64,000 bases of DNA from Brevundimonas sp. SGAir0440 (GCF_005484585.1 NZ_CP039435.1:1-64000); one strand, 5' to 3'; shown: positions 10,685 to 22,206, numbered from the stretch's first letter. Numbers and translations are program-made. The notes: a model not told the origin generated them from the sequence alone.

Positions 10685-12484
10685 TTACAGACGGCTTTCG
10701 CCCTTCAGAATGGCGTTGCGTCCGGCCGCCGTCAGCTTCTGATAGCCCGCAGCCCCGCCCCGCACATAAAGGGTGGCGCCGGTCTTGGACGGATCGAACC
10801 CGTCGACCACCAGATCGGCCTTGCGGTATTTGAAGGTGCCGGTCGTCTCGGCCGATTTGATCAGCCGCACAAACACCGGTTGGGCATAGGCGGGCAGTTT
10901 GGCCTCGACATGATCGGAAAAGGCCTGGGCGTCGAACTTGCCTTCCACCACCAGGGCCGCCATGCCGGCCTTGCCGTCCTGGGCCGGCACAGGCACGCCA
11001 TAGACGATGGCTTCGGTCACGCCCGGCGCGTCCATCAGCACCTGTTCGACCTCTGAGGTCGAGACGTTCTCGCCCTTCCAGCGGAAGGTGTCGCCCATCC
11101 GGTCGACGAAGTAGAAATAGCCTTCCTTGTCCTGCTTCATCAGGTCGCCGGTGCGGAACCAGCGGTCGCCCTTCTTGAACACATCGGTCAGGATCTTCTT
11201 CTGCGAGGCGGCCTTGTCGGCATAGCCCGAGAAGTCGTGGCGGATGTCGTTGCCGATCAAGCCGATGGCCTCGCCGACCTCGCCGACGCGCGCCAGGCGA
11301 CACAGGCCGTCCGAGCCGCGGATCGGCTGTTCCGTCTCCACGTCGAACTCGACCAGGCGGATATTGATCTGCGACTTCAGGAAGCTGGGCACCCGACCGA
11401 TCGCGCCCTGTTTGCCGTCGAAGTTGAACAGCGAGACATTGCCTTCGGTCGAGCCGTAGAACTCCAGGATGTCAGGAATCTTGAACCGGCTCTGGAAGTC
11501 GGGCCAGACATCGGCGCGCAGGCCGTTGCCGAACGCCAGACGAAGCTTGTGCTTGGTCTCGTCCTCGTGCGGCGGGCAGTTGACCAGATAGCGGCACAGC
11601 TCGCCGATATAGACGAACATGGTCGCGCCCGACGAGCGCACGTCGGGCCAGAAGGTGCTGGCCGAGAACTTCTTGCGGATTACCAGCCGCGCGCCGTTCA
11701 GCAACGCCGCGCCCACGCCGACCAAGCCGCCGGTCGAGTGATACAGCGGCAGGACGTTGAAAATCCGGTCCTCGGGCGTCGAACGCGTGGCGCCGGCGAA
11801 GGCGCGCATATAGGTCCGGGCGCGCGAATGCGGGATGCGCGCCGCCTTGGGCAGACCGGTCGTACCGGAGGTGTAGATATAAAGGGCGGTGTCGCGGTTG
11901 GTCAGGCCTTCGCGCGCCGACTTGGACGGCCGGACCGAGGACCCGCCGCGCACGGGCTTGTCCAGTCCGCGACGGTCGCTGGTCTCCAGATCGTCGGTCA
12001 GGCCAAGAACCCAGAGCGCCAGGTTGTGGTCGACCAGAGGCCGCGCCTCCTCGATCTGACGCCAGCAATCCTCATCCGCGACGACGTTGAACGCCTTGGA
12101 GATGGCCAGGCAGTGGGCCAGCCCCTGCCCGTTCAGATTGGTGTTGATCAGGGCCGTGGCGATGCCGACCTTGGAGAAGCCGATCCACGCCGCCAGATAC
12201 TCGATCCGGTTGGTCATCATCAGGGCGATGGTGTCGCTGCGACGCAGGCCCCGGTTCTTGGCCCAATGGGCGAAGCGGTTCGCCATGGCGTCCAGGTCGC
12301 GATAGGTCAGGGTGCGCTGACCGTCGTCGATGGCGATGTTGTCGGCGAACTTGTCGACCGCTTCTTCGAAGTCGTCACAGAGCAGGACGTCGCTGTCCAA
12401 CTCGATCGGCTTGATGCGTTTCAACAGACGGAACAGGCCGCGCGCGAACCGGACATCCCTGCGGATATTGGCTACAAAACCCAT
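10685..12484 (-). CDS. Long-chain acyl-CoA synthetase (FadD6/VLACS type)
   Basis: Activates fatty acids to acyl-CoA through an acyl-AMP intermediate. The 599-residue adenylate-forming enzyme has the P-loop YIYTSGTTGLPKAARIPHSR, the ATP motif FYGSTEGN, and the C-terminal segment GDRWFRTGDLMKQDKEG followed by DRMGDTFRWKGENVSTSEVE. The last resembles the very-long-chain/FATP subgroup rather than E. coli FadD. An N-terminal amphipathic region (MGFVANIRRDVRFARGLFRLL) may bind membrane. It is a single-gene unit, separated from the next gene by a 325-base gap. Confidence 0.92.
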   Translation of the reverse strand: MGFVANIRRDVRFARGLFRLLKRIKPIELDSDVLLCDDFEEAVDKFADNIAIDDGQRTLTYRDLDAMANRFAHWAKNRGLRRSDTIALMMTNRIEYLAAWIGFSKVGIATALINTNLNGQGLAHCLAISKAFNVVADEDCWRQIEEARPLVDHNLALWVLGLTDDLETSDRRGLDKPVRGGSSVRPSKSAREGLTNRDTALYIYTSGTTGLPKAARIPHSRARTYMRAFAGATRSTPEDRIFNVLPLYHSTGGLVGVGAALLNGARLVIRKKFSASTFWPDVRSSGATMFVYIGELCRYLVNCPPHEDETKHKLRLAFGNGLRADVWPDFQSRFKIPDILEFYGSTEGNVSLFNFDGKQGAIGRVPSFLKSQINIRLVEFDVETEQPIRGSDGLCRLARVGEVGEAIGLIGNDIRHDFSGYADKAASQKKILTDVFKKGDRWFRTGDLMKQDKEGYFYFVDRMGDTFRWKGENVSTSEVEQVLMDAPGVTEAIVYGVPVPAQDGKAGMAALVVEGKFDAQAFSDHVEAKLPAYAQPVFVRLIKSAETTGTFKYRKADLVVDGFDPSKTGATLYVRGGAAGYQKLTAAGRNAILKGESRL

Positions 12485-12809
12485 GCGCGCCGTACTCCGG
12501 TCAATGCGTGTTCGCTCCCGTCCGGTGATGGACGAAGGCGGCCGGTCGGGTCAACCGTAGGGTCCGCAATCCTTCGCGAACCTGACGAATTGCCGTCCGG
12601 CCGTGATCCATTTGTTCGGTTGACGCGGCGGAAATCCAGAGCGCCGCCCTGCTTTTTATTGCCGCATTGACCGCAAATGCGGCGGGCGGGCGCACGGTCT
12701 TCGCCGCATTCCGGGCGGAAACGGTGTTTCTTCGGGGCTTTTGCCCTTTACGCGGAACGGCGTTGCGGGACGGCGGGTTGGTTGATCGACGTTATGGAGG
12801 ACAGAAACA
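12485..12809. other. Intergenic gap between divergent genes
   Basis: These 325 bases separate two divergently transcribed genes and should hold two promoters. I see a short dyad GCCGCA...TGCGGC around 12662-12685 within an AT-richer patch, and a ribosome-binding site (GGAGG near 12797) for the plus-strand gene. Short open frames on the minus strand have neither recognisable sequence nor a ribosome-binding site. No RNA gene is evident. Confidence 0.5.
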
Positions 12810-13373
12810 ATGTCTATGACCTATGCCAACGCCAATACCGAAGCCCGCGCTGAGGACACGACCTTCGTTCCGCGCTACGCCCGCACGACCAAGTCCAAGA
12901 AGTCGGTGAAGACCTGGATGATCCTGGCCCCGATCGGCGCGGTGGTGCTGCTGGGCAGCGGCGTCGCCATGATGATGGGCGGCGAACAGGCCGCTCCGGC
13001 CCAACCCGCCGAGAGCGCTGCACCGTCCATGCAGACTACGCCCGCCGCAATGACGGCCGCCCAGGCGCCGGTCACGGCCGCCCCGGCCGAGGTCGCGCCT
13101 ACGCCGGCTGCGGCTCCGACGCCCGCCGCTGCGCCTGCGCCGGTCGCTCGCCGCGCCGAACCCGTCACCCGTCGCGCTGCGCCCGCCGTCGAACGGCCCG
13201 CCGCCGCCCGTGTTGAGACGCCGGCTACGCCTGCGGGTCCGCAACCCTACGCCGCGCCGGCCGCCTCGACATCGAGCACCAGCCAGCTGAACACCGCGCC
13301 CGCGGCTTCGACCCCGGCTCCGGTCGTGACCACGCCCGCCGCTCCGGCGATCACGGTCCAGCCGCTGAACTGA
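12810..13373 (+). CDS. Membrane-anchored Ala/Pro-rich protein of unknown function
   Basis: A 187-residue protein. After a short N-terminal cytoplasmic segment containing TTKSKKSVK comes one hydrophobic helix (about 37-53, WMILAPIGAVVLLGSG). The remaining roughly 130 residues are Ala/Pro/Thr-rich with many Val and Arg and look disordered, a TonB- or PopZ-like low-complexity profile. The pattern suggests a single-span protein with a periplasmic extended domain. A strong terminator follows. Not recognised. Confidence 0.75.
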   Translation: MSMTYANANTEARAEDTTFVPRYARTTKSKKSVKTWMILAPIGAVVLLGSGVAMMMGGEQAAPAQPAESAAPSMQTTPAAMTAAQAPVTAAPAEVAPTPAAAPTPAAAPAPVARRAEPVTRRAAPAVERPAAARVETPATPAGPQPYAAPAASTSSTSQLNTAPAASTPAPVVTTPAAPAITVQPLN

Positions 13374-13391
13374 TCTCAGCAGACTAATGGA

Positions 13392-13415
13392 AAGCCCCGG
13401 CCTCGGCCGGGGCTT
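13392..13415. terminator. Bidirectional terminator-like hairpin
   Basis: A perfect 11-bp stem (AAGCCCCGGCC/GGCCGGGGCTT) with a 2-base spacer lies between converging genes. It is 19 bases after the plus-strand stop and 17 bases past the minus-strand stop. GTTTC follows on the plus side. It probably serves both genes. Confidence 0.8.
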
Positions 13416-13431
13416 GTTTCATGATCGAGGT

Positions 13432-14754
13432 TCAGGCGCCGCTGACGCGCCAGATGACATTGCCCACGTCGTCGGCGACCAGCAGCGCACCTTGTCGTTC
13501 GATCTGCACCCCGACGGGCCGGCCCTGCGCCTGCCCCTGCGCGTTCAGAAATCCCGTCAGAACATCCTGCGGCGGCCCGGCGGGACGCCCATCGACGAAC
13601 GGCACGAAGATCACCTTGTAGCCGCTGCGTACGCTGCGGTTCCACGATCCATGCTGGCCGACGAAAACGCCGGAGCGGAGGGCTGGCGGCAACAGGCTCG
13701 CGCCTTGTCCGAACGTCAGCCCAAGCGACGCCGTGTGCGCCCCTAGGGCGTAGTCCGGTCGGATCGCGCGCGCGACCATTGCCGGATTGGCGGGTGGGCG
13801 CGTATCGACCGTCTGGCCGTAATAGCTCCACGGCCAGCCGTAAAAGGCGCCCGGCGTCACCGAGGTCATATAGTCTGGCACCAGATCGTCGCCGATCTCA
13901 TCACGCTCGTTGACCGCCACCCACAGCTGGCCGGTCTGCGGGTTCCAGTCCATGCCGACTGGATTGCGCAGGCCCGAGGCATAGACCCGCCGCGCGCCCG
14001 TCGCTGGATCGATCTCCAGGATGGCGGCGCGATCGACTTCCTCATCCAGGCCGTTTTCGCCGACGTTGGAGTTGGATCCGACCCCGACATAAAGCCGCCG
14101 GCCGTCCGGGCTGGCGACCAGGCTCTTTGTCCAGTGGTGATTGCGGCCGGCTGGCAGGTCTGTGATCTTTGTCGCCGCAGCGTCGATCCGCGTCTGACCG
14201 CTCCGATAAGGAAAGGCCACCACCGCATCGGCGTTGGCGACGTACAGCCGGTCGCCGACCAGGGCCATGCCGAACGGCGAGTTCAGTCCGGTCAGAAAAT
14301 CGCTCTTGATCTCCGCTGCGCCGTCGCCGTCCGCATCCCGCAGCAGGACGATCTTGTTGGGGCTCGGGACGCCGGCGCCGGCCTTGGCCATGACCTTGCC
14401 CATCACCCAGCCACGCAGACCGCCTTTCTTGTCTTCGGGCTTGGGCGGCGCATTCGACTCCGCGACCAGAATGTCGCCGTTGGGCAGGCAATAGAGCCAG
14501 CGCGGGTGATTCAGGCCTGTCGCGAACGCCTGCACGCGCAAACCAGCCGCCGCGACCGGCGTCGCGCCTTCAGGCCAGCTCGACGCCGGGGCGATGTTGA
14601 CGGTGGGCAGCAAGCCCTGACGCGGCGCCGGCAGTTGCGGGTCCCGGCCAAATCCCGCCGCGACGGGCAAGGCTGTCCCACCGGCGCAGGCTCCCAAACC
14701 GATCACCGTCGCGAGCAGTGTCGAGGCGAACAAGACCGTCCGTGGCGAGCGCAT
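13432..14754 (-). CDS. PQQ-type sorbosone/aldose dehydrogenase-like lipoprotein
   Basis: A 440-residue exported beta-propeller protein of the glucose/sorbosone dehydrogenase group. The N-terminus carries a lipobox (LGAC). Family segments include [70 protein letters not shown] and [16 protein letters not shown]. Members oxidise sugars or aldehydes in the periplasm with PQQ, but many relatives are untested and no PQQ synthesis genes are visible here. It lies 12 bp downstream of the lipocalin gene and is probably co-transcribed with it. Confidence 0.88.
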   Translation of the reverse strand: MRSPRTVLFASTLLATVIGLGACAGGTALPVAAGFGRDPQLPAPRQGLLPTVNIAPASSWPEGATPVAAAGLRVQAFATGLNHPRWLYCLPNGDILVAESNAPPKPEDKKGGLRGWVMGKVMAKAGAGVPSPNKIVLLRDADGDGAAEIKSDFLTGLNSPFGMALVGDRLYVANADAVVAFPYRSGQTRIDAAATKITDLPAGRNHHWTKSLVASPDGRRLYVGVGSNSNVGENGLDEEVDRAAILEIDPATGARRVYASGLRNPVGMDWNPQTGQLWVAVNERDEIGDDLVPDYMTSVTPGAFYGWPWSYYGQTVDTRPPANPAMVARAIRPDYALGAHTASLGLTFGQGASLLPPALRSGVFVGQHGSWNRSVRSGYKVIFVPFVDGRPAGPPQDVLTGFLNAQGQAQGRPVGVQIERQGALLVADDVGNVIWRVSGA

Positions 14755-14766
14755 GGCCTTTGATCC

Positions 14767-15318
14767 TTACCGCGCCGGTTGGGCCGGGAACTCCAGACGA
14801 CTGACATCATACCCAAGGGCCCGCGCCCGTTCGGTCAAGGCGCGCACCTGCTGCTCGCTGGGCAGGTCGCGCGTATAGATGAACAGGCGATTGAAGGTCG
14901 GATCGGCCGAGATGAACCAGCTGTAGTCATCCGCCCGGTCCAGCACCCAATAGTCCCAGGTCACGAACCCGGCCAGATATCTCACCCTGAGTTTTGCGTT
15001 CGTTCCGGGATCGAGGATCTCGCCTCGCCCGCCGATGGCCTTTTCCTTGCCGTCCGGCGTGCCGACCTGACAGGTGTCGCGCACATCGACGCGCGTGCCC
15101 TCCACCGGCGTATAGATCGACGCCCCGGCGACGCAGCCGTCGGTCAGCCGATCCGGCAGGCGCGCAATCTCGTGCCAGCGCCCGGACCACAGACGCTGTA
15201 CATCCACCGGCTTGGCCGGCTGGGGCGCGCGATATTCGGACGGGGACGGCGCGGTCACGCATCCCGCCAGCGCGATCGCGGCGGCGGCGGATGCGGCGAG
15301 GGATTTCAGGCTGGACAT
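14767..15318 (-). CDS. Lipocalin-family lipoprotein (Blc-like)
   Basis: A 183-residue protein with signal MSSLKSLAASAAAAIALAGC and lipobox LAGC. The lipocalin G-x-W signature appears as SGRWHEIARLPDRLTDGCVAG, followed by VRYLAGFVTWDYWVLDRADDYSWFISADPTFNRLFIYTRD in the order seen in bacterial Blc. Such proteins bind lipids or hydrophobic ligands at the outer membrane. Its start is divergent from cysD, and the propeller dehydrogenase gene follows after 12 bp. Confidence 0.87.
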   Translation of the reverse strand: MSSLKSLAASAAAAIALAGCVTAPSPSEYRAPQPAKPVDVQRLWSGRWHEIARLPDRLTDGCVAGASIYTPVEGTRVDVRDTCQVGTPDGKEKAIGGRGEILDPGTNAKLRVRYLAGFVTWDYWVLDRADDYSWFISADPTFNRLFIYTRDLPSEQQVRALTERARALGYDVSRLEFPAQPAR

Positions 15319-15466
15319 GGGCGTTTCCGTTTTGATGCCATAAGCCGCTTTCAGCGACCCTGGTTCCGTTACGCTCCGACGACGAAATCGGACGCTGCGG
15401 GCCGAAAATCTCCTAGCGGGGAGCAGGAACCCTCGCTTGTCCCCTCGCGCGCATTGGCGTTGTCAC

Positions 15467-16435
15467 ATGGCGTTCGACGGAGACGCCCCGGTGACCACCG
15501 CCACCCTGACCAGAAGACCTGCCGCCCTGTCCGCGCCGCGCCTGACGCACCTCCAGCGGCTCGAGGCCGAGAGCATCCACATCCTGCGCGAGGTGGCGGC
15601 CGAGGCCGAGCGCCCGGTCATGCTCTATTCGATCGGCAAGGATTCAGCCGTCATGCTGCATCTGGCGAAGAAGGCCTTCTATCCGTCCAGGCCGCCCTTC
15701 CCCCTTCTGCACGTCGACACGACGTGGAAGTTCCGCGCCATGTATGCGATGCGGGAACAGGCCGCCGCCGATCTGGGCGTCGAACTGCTGGTCCACCACA
15801 ACCCCGACGCCGTCGCACGCGGCATCAACCCCTTCGATCACGGCTCGGCCCTGCACACGGACCTGTGGAAGACCGAAGGTCTGAAACAGGCCCTGAACCA
15901 TTACGGCTTCGACGCCGCCTTCGGCGGCGCCCGTCGCGACGAGGAGAAATCGCGCGCCAAGGAGCGGATCTTCTCCTTCCGCACCGCAGAACACCGTTGG
16001 GACCCCAAGAACCAGCGGCCCGAACTCTGGCGGCTCTACAACACGCGCAAAAAGCCCGGTGAGAGCATCCGCGTCTTCCCGATCTCAAACTGGACCGAGT
16101 TGGACGTCTGGCAATACATCCACCTGGAGCGGATCCCCATCGTGCCGCTGTATCTGGCCGCCGAACGGCCGGTGGTGGACCGGGACGGCGCCCTGATCAT
16201 GGTCGATGACGACCGGTTCCGGCTGCGCCCTGGCGAGACGCCGCAGATGAAGTCCGTCCGTTTCCGCACCCTGGGCTGCTACCCCCTGACCGGGGCGGTC
16301 GAGAGCACGGCCGCGACCCTGCCCGAGGTCATTCAGGAAATGCTTCTGACCACCACCTCGGAGCGGCAGGGCCGGATGATCGACCACGACCAATCCGCCT
16401 CGATGGAGAAAAAGAAGCGGGAGGGCTATTTCTGA
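15467..16435 (+). CDS. cysD: Sulfate adenylyltransferase subunit 2
   Basis: Catalytic subunit of ATP sulfurylase, forming adenosine 5'-phosphosulfate in the cytoplasm. The 322-residue protein shows the PP-loop [14 protein letters not shown], then [34 protein letters not shown] and [15 protein letters not shown], all characteristic of CysD. ATG 15467 is chosen; an upstream TTG (15437) adds ten poorly conserved residues and a downstream GTG (15491) is also possible. Its TGA overlaps the ATG of cysNC by one base, so the two are translationally coupled. Confidence 0.96.
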   Translation: MAFDGDAPVTTATLTRRPAALSAPRLTHLQRLEAESIHILREVAAEAERPVMLYSIGKDSAVMLHLAKKAFYPSRPPFPLLHVDTTWKFRAMYAMREQAAADLGVELLVHHNPDAVARGINPFDHGSALHTDLWKTEGLKQALNHYGFDAAFGGARRDEEKSRAKERIFSFRTAEHRWDPKNQRPELWRLYNTRKKPGESIRVFPISNWTELDVWQYIHLERIPIVPLYLAAERPVVDRDGALIMVDDDRFRLRPGETPQMKSVRFRTLGCYPLTGAVESTAATLPEVIQEMLLTTTSERQGRMIDHDQSASMEKKKREGYF

Positions 16436-18348
16436 TGGCCCATCAATTGCATCTGATCGCCCACGACATCGACGCCTATCTGGACGCCCACCAGCACAAG
16501 AGCCTGCTGCGCTTCATCACCTGCGGCAGCGTGGACGACGGCAAGTCCACCCTGATCGGGCGACTGCTCTACGATTCCAAGATGATCTTCGAGGATCAGA
16601 TGGCGGCGCTGGAGGCGGACAGTCGCCGCGTCGGCACCCAGGGCGGCGACATCGACTTCGCCCTGCTGGTCGACGGCCTGGCCGCCGAGCGAGAACAGGG
16701 CATCACCATCGACGTCGCCTATCGCTTCTTCTCGACCGAGAAGCGCAAATTCATCGTCGCGGACACGCCGGGCCACGAGCAGTACACGCGCAACATGGTC
16801 ACCGGCGCCTCGACCGCCGACGCTGCCGTCATCCTGATCGACGCGCGCCGGGGCGTCCTGACCCAGACGCGGCGTCACGCCTATCTGGTCAGCCTGCTGG
16901 GCATCCGCCACGTCATCCTGGCGGTGAACAAGATGGACCTGATGGGCTGGTCCCAGTCCGTGTTCGACGCCATCGTCGCCGACTTCCGCGCCTTCGCCGC
17001 CCAGATCGGGCTTCAGGCCTTCGACGCCACCCCGATGTCGGCCCTGCGCGGCGACAACATCACCGAGCTCAGCAGCCATTCGCCCTGGTACGCCGGCCCG
17101 CCGCTGATGAGCCTGCTGGAAGCGCTGGAGGTCGGCGACAATCTTCAGGCCGATCCGTTCCGCCTGCCGGTGCAGTGGGTCAACCGGCCCAACCTCGACT
17201 TCCGCGGCTTCTCCGGCCAGATCGCCGCCGGGACCGTGCGCCCGGGCGATCCCGTCCGCGTCCTGCCGTCGGGCAAGACATCGACCGTCGCCCGCATCGT
17301 CAGCGCCGACGGCGACTTGAACTTGGCCGTCGCCGGCCAGTCGATCACCTTGACCCTCGCCGACGAGATCGATGTCTCGCGCGGCGACGTGCTGGCCTCC
17401 GCCGACGCCCCGCCAGAGGCCGCCGACCAGTTCGAGGCCACCGTGGTCTGGATGGACGACGAGCCCCTGCTGCCGGGCCGGCCCTACCTGCTCAAGATCG
17501 GCGCAAAGCTGGTCGGAGCCACGATCACCGAGCCCAAGCACAAGGTGAACGTCAACACCCTGGAACAGCAGCCGGCCAAGCGCCTGGAACTGAACGAGAT
17601 CGGCGTCTGCAACCTTTCGCTGGATGCGCCCGTCGCATTCGCCCCATACGCCCAGAACAAGGACCTGGGCGGTTTCATCCTGATCGACCGGATCTCGAAC
17701 CGCACGGTCGGGGCGGGCCTGCTGCACTTCGCCCTGCGCCGCGCCCATAACATTCACTGGCAGGCCCTGTCGGTGGACAAGGCGGCGCGCGCCGCGATCA
17801 AGAACCAGACGGGCCGTGTCGTCTGGCTGACCGGCCTGTCGGGCGCCGGCAAGTCGACCATCGCCGATCTGGTGGAAAAGCGGCTGCACGCCGACGGTCG
17901 CCACACCTATCTGCTGGACGGCGACAACGTCCGCCACGGTCTGAACCGCGACCTGGGCTTCACCGAAGAGGATCGGGTCGAGAACATCCGCCGCGTCGCC
18001 GAGGTGTCGAAACTGATGGTGGACGCCGGCCTGATCGTCCTGGTCAGCTTCATCTCGCCCTTCCGCGCCGAACGTCGCCTGGCCCGCGATCTGCTGGGCG
18101 AGGGCGAGTTCGTCGAGGTCCACGTCGACACGCCCCTGGCGGTGGCCGAGGCCCGTGACGTCAAGGGCCTGTACAAGAAGGCCCGCGCCGGAGAGCTCAA
18201 GAACTTCACCGGCATCGACAGCCCCTACGAAGCCCCCGAAAGCCCCGAGATCGTCGTGGACACCACCACCATGTCGCCCGAGGACGCCGCCGAGCGCATC
18301 GTCGCCTGGCTGGATGGCCGCTTTTCGACCGAGGACTTCGCCATCTAG
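16435..18348 (+). CDS. cysNC: Bifunctional sulfate adenylyltransferase subunit 1 / APS kinase
   Basis: Fusion of the GTPase CysN, which drives ATP sulfurylase, with the APS kinase CysC, which makes PAPS. The 637-residue protein has an EF-Tu-like G domain ([30 protein letters not shown]), a beta-barrel region to about residue 440, and a C-terminal kinase with P-loop [13 protein letters not shown] and [16 protein letters not shown]. The fused form is common in alphaproteobacteria. CysQ, which removes the PAP by-product of PAPS use, is in the same window at 27541. Confidence 0.97.
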   Translation: MAHQLHLIAHDIDAYLDAHQHKSLLRFITCGSVDDGKSTLIGRLLYDSKMIFEDQMAALEADSRRVGTQGGDIDFALLVDGLAAEREQGITIDVAYRFFSTEKRKFIVADTPGHEQYTRNMVTGASTADAAVILIDARRGVLTQTRRHAYLVSLLGIRHVILAVNKMDLMGWSQSVFDAIVADFRAFAAQIGLQAFDATPMSALRGDNITELSSHSPWYAGPPLMSLLEALEVGDNLQADPFRLPVQWVNRPNLDFRGFSGQIAAGTVRPGDPVRVLPSGKTSTVARIVSADGDLNLAVAGQSITLTLADEIDVSRGDVLASADAPPEAADQFEATVVWMDDEPLLPGRPYLLKIGAKLVGATITEPKHKVNVNTLEQQPAKRLELNEIGVCNLSLDAPVAFAPYAQNKDLGGFILIDRISNRTVGAGLLHFALRRAHNIHWQALSVDKAARAAIKNQTGRVVWLTGLSGAGKSTIADLVEKRLHADGRHTYLLDGDNVRHGLNRDLGFTEEDRVENIRRVAEVSKLMVDAGLIVLVSFISPFRAERRLARDLLGEGEFVEVHVDTPLAVAEARDVKGLYKKARAGELKNFTGIDSPYEAPESPEIVVDTTTMSPEDAAERIVAWLDGRFSTEDFAI

Positions 18349-18388
18349 GTTCGGAACCTTGACCGTTCTCTGGACGCTCTAGGACGCG

Positions 18389-19438
18389 ATGACCAATCCG
18401 ATCCAGAAGCTGGGCCTCGACACCATCGAGCAGTCGCAGATCGCCCGCATCGCCGGGATCAATCTGACGCTGGGCGGTCTGGTTAGCGCGGGCGTGATCC
18501 TGCTGATCGCCTTCGCGGCCCATTGGCTGGTGACGCGGTCGCTGCGCCGGGTGCGCGAACGCTCGGACCGCAGCCGTCAGGCGATCTATCTGCTGGAGCG
18601 TCTGGCCGGCTACGGCATCATCGTCGTGGGCGTCATGTCGGCCCTGTCGGCGGCGGGGCTGAACCTGTCGTCCCTGACGGTCTTTGCCGGCGCGCTGGGC
18701 ATCGGTGTCGGTCTGGGCCTGCAGGGCGTGGTCAAGGAGTTCGTCTCCGGCCTGTTTCTGATCTTCGACCGGATGGTGTCGGTCGGCGACTATATCGAGA
18801 TCGAGGACATCGGCATTCGCGGCGCCATCATGGAGATCGGCCCGCGCGCCACCCGTGTCCGCACCAACGACAACGTCAATGTCCTGGTGCCCAACTCGCG
18901 CTTCATCGAACAGCCCGTCACCAACTGGACGATGAAGGGCGACACCCGACGCATCCATGTGCCCTTCACCGTCGCCTATGGGTCGGACCGGGGACAGGTG
19001 CGCGATGCGGTTCTGGCCGCCGCCCGCGCCAGCCCCTTCACCCTGCCGGAGACGGAGGCCCGCAAGAGCCAGGTCTGGCTGGTCGCCTTCGGCGATCGGG
19101 GCCTGTCGTTCGAACTGGTGGTCTGGCCGACGCGCGACGCCGTCAAACGCCCGGCGGCCATGCACGCCGCCTACACCTGGCTGATCGCCGACGCCCTGGA
19201 CGCGGCGGGCGTCGAGGTGCCGGTGCCCCAGACCGATCTTCGCCTGCGCACCGCCTTCGGCCTGGACGGCGAGGAGGCCTTGAAGCGTCTCGGCTACGGC
19301 GTCGGCTCGCCACCGCGACCGACCGGCCCGCAAAGCCCCGCCCGAACCGCCAACGACGCCGCCGACGACGTCATGGCTGACGACGAGGTCGAGATGCTTG
19401 AGCCGCCCGCCTCGCCCAGGGCCCGTCAGACGGACTGA
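18389..19438 (+). CDS. Small mechanosensitive channel (MscS family)
   Basis: A 349-residue inner-membrane protein that should open under tension during osmotic downshock. It has membrane spans at about 24-50 and 71-115. The pore helix reads [32 protein letters not shown], the family's Gly/Ala-rich TM3, followed by the beta domain [30 protein letters not shown] and NVLVPNSRF. The C-terminal 50 residues are acidic and Pro-rich. Its 3' end overlaps the convergent glcB by 13 bp. Confidence 0.93.
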   Translation: MTNPIQKLGLDTIEQSQIARIAGINLTLGGLVSAGVILLIAFAAHWLVTRSLRRVRERSDRSRQAIYLLERLAGYGIIVVGVMSALSAAGLNLSSLTVFAGALGIGVGLGLQGVVKEFVSGLFLIFDRMVSVGDYIEIEDIGIRGAIMEIGPRATRVRTNDNVNVLVPNSRFIEQPVTNWTMKGDTRRIHVPFTVAYGSDRGQVRDAVLAAARASPFTLPETEARKSQVWLVAFGDRGLSFELVVWPTRDAVKRPAAMHAAYTWLIADALDAAGVEVPVPQTDLRLRTAFGLDGEEALKRLGYGVGSPPRPTGPQSPARTANDAADDVMADDEVEMLEPPASPRARQTD

Positions 19439-21570
19439 GCCGCCTTGGCCTTCAACCGCCAGGCATGCAGCAACGGCTCGGTATAGCCGTTCGGCTGCTC
19501 GACGCCTTGGAACACCAGCGCCAGCGCCGCCTGATAGGCCAGACTGTTCTCCGGGTCTGCCGCCATCGGCCGATACAGCGGATCGCCCGCATTCTGACCA
19601 TCGACCTTGGCCGCCATGCGCTGGAAGGCCGCCTCGACCTGATCGGCACTACAGACCCCGTGCAGCAGCCAATTCGCGATATGCTGCGAACTGATCCGCA
19701 GCGTCGCCCGGTCCTCCATCAGGCCGATGTCGTGGATGTCCGGCACCTTGGAACACCCCACCCCCTGGTCGATCCAGCGCACGACATAGCCCAGTATGCC
19801 CTGGGCGTTGTTGTCCAGCTCGGCCGCCACCTCGTCCTCGGACCAGTTGACGCCATTCGCCAGCGGCTGGGTCAGCAAGGCCTCCAGCCCCGGCGTCTCG
19901 CGCCCGGCGACATCCTTCTGAACCGCAAACACATCGACCGCATGATAGTGCAGCGCATGCAGGGTCGCCGCCGTCGGCGAGGGGGTCCAGGCGGTGTTGG
20001 CGCCCGTCTTCGGGTGGCCGATCTTCTGCTCCAGCATGTCCGCCATCCGGTCCGGCGCCGCCCACATCCCCTTGCCGATCTGGGCCTTGCCGGACAGGCC
20101 GCATTTCAGGCCGATGGCGACGTTTCTCGCCTCATAGGCCGCGATCCAGGCGCTGGACTTGATGTCGGCCTTTCGCACCACCGGCCCGGCCTGCATGGCC
20201 GTGTGTATCTCGTCGCCGGTGCGGTCCAAAAAGCCGGTGTTGATGAAGACGATCCGGTCCCTCACCGCCTGAATACAGGCCGCCAGATTGGCTGAGGTCC
20301 GCCGTTCCTCGTCCATCACCCCGACCTTGATCGCATGGCGCGGCAGGGCCAGCAGATCCTCGACCGCATCGAACAGCCGGTCGGTGAAGGCGGCCTCTTC
20401 CGGCCCGTGCATCTTGGGTTTGACGATATAGACCGAGCCCGTCGCGCTGTTGCCGAACCCGCCCAGACCTTTGATGTCGTAAATGGCGATCAGGCTGGTC
20501 ATTATCGCATCCATGATCCCTTCCGGCGCCTCCGACCCGTCCGCCAGACGGATGGCGGGGGTCGTCATCAGATGCCCGACGTTGCGCACAAACAGCAGGC
20601 TGCGCCCCTTCAGGATCACCGACGACCCGTCCGGCGCCGTCCACTGGCGATCCGGTTCCAAGGCGCGGGTCAGGGTCTCGCCGCCCTTCTTGAACGTCGC
20701 CGACAGATCACCGCGCATCAGGCCCAGCCAGTTGCGATAGGCCTCGGCCTTGTCCGCCGCATCGACGGCCGCGATGGAATCCTCCAGATCGACAATGGTC
20801 GACAGGGCCGATTCCAGCACCACGTCCGCCAGACCGGCCGCATCGCTGCGCCCCACCGGATGGCTGCGGTTGATCACCAGTTCGATGTGCAGCCCGTTGT
20901 TGACCAGCAGGATCGAGGAAGGCGCGCTGGCCTCGCCCGCAAAGCCGACGAACTGTCCCGCATCCTTCAGCGCAGGCGACAATGCGCCGTCGATCACCGA
21001 CCAGCCGGCGACATCCGTATGCGAACCCTCCGCCAGGGGCGCCGCCTCGTCCAAAAAGGCCTTGGCACGCGCCACCACCCGCGCGCCGCGCGCCGCGTCA
21101 TAGCCGCCGCCGGCCGGCAGGTCGCCCAACGCGTCCGTGCCGTAAAGCGCGTCATACAGGCTGCCCCACCGCGCATTGGCGGCGTTCAGCAGAAAGCGGG
21201 CGTTCAGCACCGGCACGACCAGCTGCGGTCCGGCCATGCGCGCGATCTCGGCGTCCACGCCTTCGGTGCCTATCGTAAAAGGGGCCGGCTCCTCGACCAG
21301 ATAGCCGATCTCTTTCAGAAAGGCCTGCGATGCCGCGACATCATACGGCTGGCCCCGCCGCGCCCGGTTCCAATCGTCGATCTGCGCCTGCAAGGCGTCG
21401 CGTCGCGCCATCAGCGCCCGGTTCTCGGGTGCGAACCGCTCGAAGATCGCCGCCGCACCGCTCCAGAAGGCCGTCGCATCAAGCCCGAGCCCCGGCAGTA
21501 CATCCTGCTCGATCAGGGCGATCAGTTCGCCCGCGACCTTCAGCCCGGCGCGATCTTCATGGGTCGTCAT
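19426..21570 (-). CDS. glcB: Malate synthase G
   Basis: Condenses glyoxylate with acetyl-CoA to malate, as part of the glyoxylate bypass or glycolate use. The 714-residue single-chain enzyme is close to the usual 723. Segments typical of isoform G are [62 protein letters not shown] and [22 protein letters not shown] 21570 is preferred over the start at 21645, which adds 25 non-conserved residues. No isocitrate lyase or glc genes are adjacent. It fits acs and phaZ as sources of C2 units. Confidence 0.96.
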   Translation of the reverse strand: MTTHEDRAGLKVAGELIALIEQDVLPGLGLDATAFWSGAAAIFERFAPENRALMARRDALQAQIDDWNRARRGQPYDVAASQAFLKEIGYLVEEPAPFTIGTEGVDAEIARMAGPQLVVPVLNARFLLNAANARWGSLYDALYGTDALGDLPAGGGYDAARGARVVARAKAFLDEAAPLAEGSHTDVAGWSVIDGALSPALKDAGQFVGFAGEASAPSSILLVNNGLHIELVINRSHPVGRSDAAGLADVVLESALSTIVDLEDSIAAVDAADKAEAYRNWLGLMRGDLSATFKKGGETLTRALEPDRQWTAPDGSSVILKGRSLLFVRNVGHLMTTPAIRLADGSEAPEGIMDAIMTSLIAIYDIKGLGGFGNSATGSVYIVKPKMHGPEEAAFTDRLFDAVEDLLALPRHAIKVGVMDEERRTSANLAACIQAVRDRIVFINTGFLDRTGDEIHTAMQAGPVVRKADIKSSAWIAAYEARNVAIGLKCGLSGKAQIGKGMWAAPDRMADMLEQKIGHPKTGANTAWTPSPTAATLHALHYHAVDVFAVQKDVAGRETPGLEALLTQPLANGVNWSEDEVAAELDNNAQGILGYVVRWIDQGVGCSKVPDIHDIGLMEDRATLRISSQHIANWLLHGVCSADQVEAAFQRMAAKVDGQNAGDPLYRPMAADPENSLAYQAALALVFQGVEQPNGYTEPLLHAWRLKAKAAQSV

Positions 21571-21798
21571 GTCGGCCTCTCTCCGGCGCGACGCCGGCCT
21601 GTAACAATGCGTGATCAGGTAAGCCGAGGGCGGACACTGGCGCAAGGGTCACGTCGCGTCATCGCCATCGCTTTTCGTCCAAGGCGAAGTCCGGCTGGTC
21701 ACAAACGCTTAACCGCGTCCGTGAACGGGACCGCAAGCGACGGCGCCTATTGTGAGCTTACGGACGAACTCGCGTCCGGTCAGTCGAGCGTCTCGCCC

Positions 21799-22173
21799 AT
21801 GCTGTTTCTTCTGAACGACGTCGTGTTCGACTTGGACGAGGCCTGCCCGGTCACGCCCGCCGACGCGCGCCGGTTCGAGAAGCTGGGTCTGGACTATCTG
21901 CTGGAACTGGGCTGCGAACTGTTCGCCGAGGACCCACTGCTTCACCGCAACGATCCCGAACGCGCCCGTCGCTTGGCCTGGCTGATCGCCGAGCGCAGCC
22001 CGGACGTGAACGCCGCCCTGTTCGCTGCGCCGGCCGCAGCCTGCAATCCGGACCTGGTCGAGCCGCGCTTCTGCACCCTGCCCGAACAGGTGATGCGTCA
22101 GCTTCAGGCCAAGGGCCGTCGCCTCGACGCCGTCTCTGCGGACCGCGCCGTCTGGAACCGCCTGGCCGCCTGA
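21799..22173 (+). CDS. Small cytosolic protein of unknown function
   Basis: A 124-residue protein beginning MLFLLNDVVFDLDEACPVTP, without a signal peptide or membrane span. It is acidic at the N-terminus, with a helical middle (ADARRFEKLGLDYLLELGCELF) and two Cys near the C-terminal third. Its frame is open far upstream, but antisense to glcB, and the N-terminus after ATG 21799 reads like a normal protein. Not recognised; probably a Caulobacterales-restricted family. A hairpin follows. Confidence 0.65.
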   Translation: MLFLLNDVVFDLDEACPVTPADARRFEKLGLDYLLELGCELFAEDPLLHRNDPERARRLAWLIAERSPDVNAALFAAPAAACNPDLVEPRFCTLPEQVMRQLQAKGRRLDAVSADRAVWNRLAA

Positions 22174-22184
22174 TCGCGACCTGA

Positions 22185-22206
22185 AACGCCGTCAGAGGAC
22201 GGCGTT
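22185..22206. terminator. Terminator-like hairpin between converging genes
   Basis: A perfect 9-bp dyad (AACGCCGTC/GACGGCGTT, loop AGAG) starts 12 bases after the plus-strand stop and overlaps the last codons of the small minus-strand gene. Neither side has a U run, so termination would be weak. Confidence 0.45.

Noticed and set aside
16426..18123. Minus-strand frame of 565 residues opposite cysNC
   Set aside because: Exact antisense shadow of a conserved gene with low-complexity Asp/Gly/Val composition.
20335..22173. A 612-residue plus-strand frame antisense to glcB
   Set aside because: Only the last 124 residues (from 21799) read like a protein; the rest is Arg/Gln-rich shadow of malate synthase.
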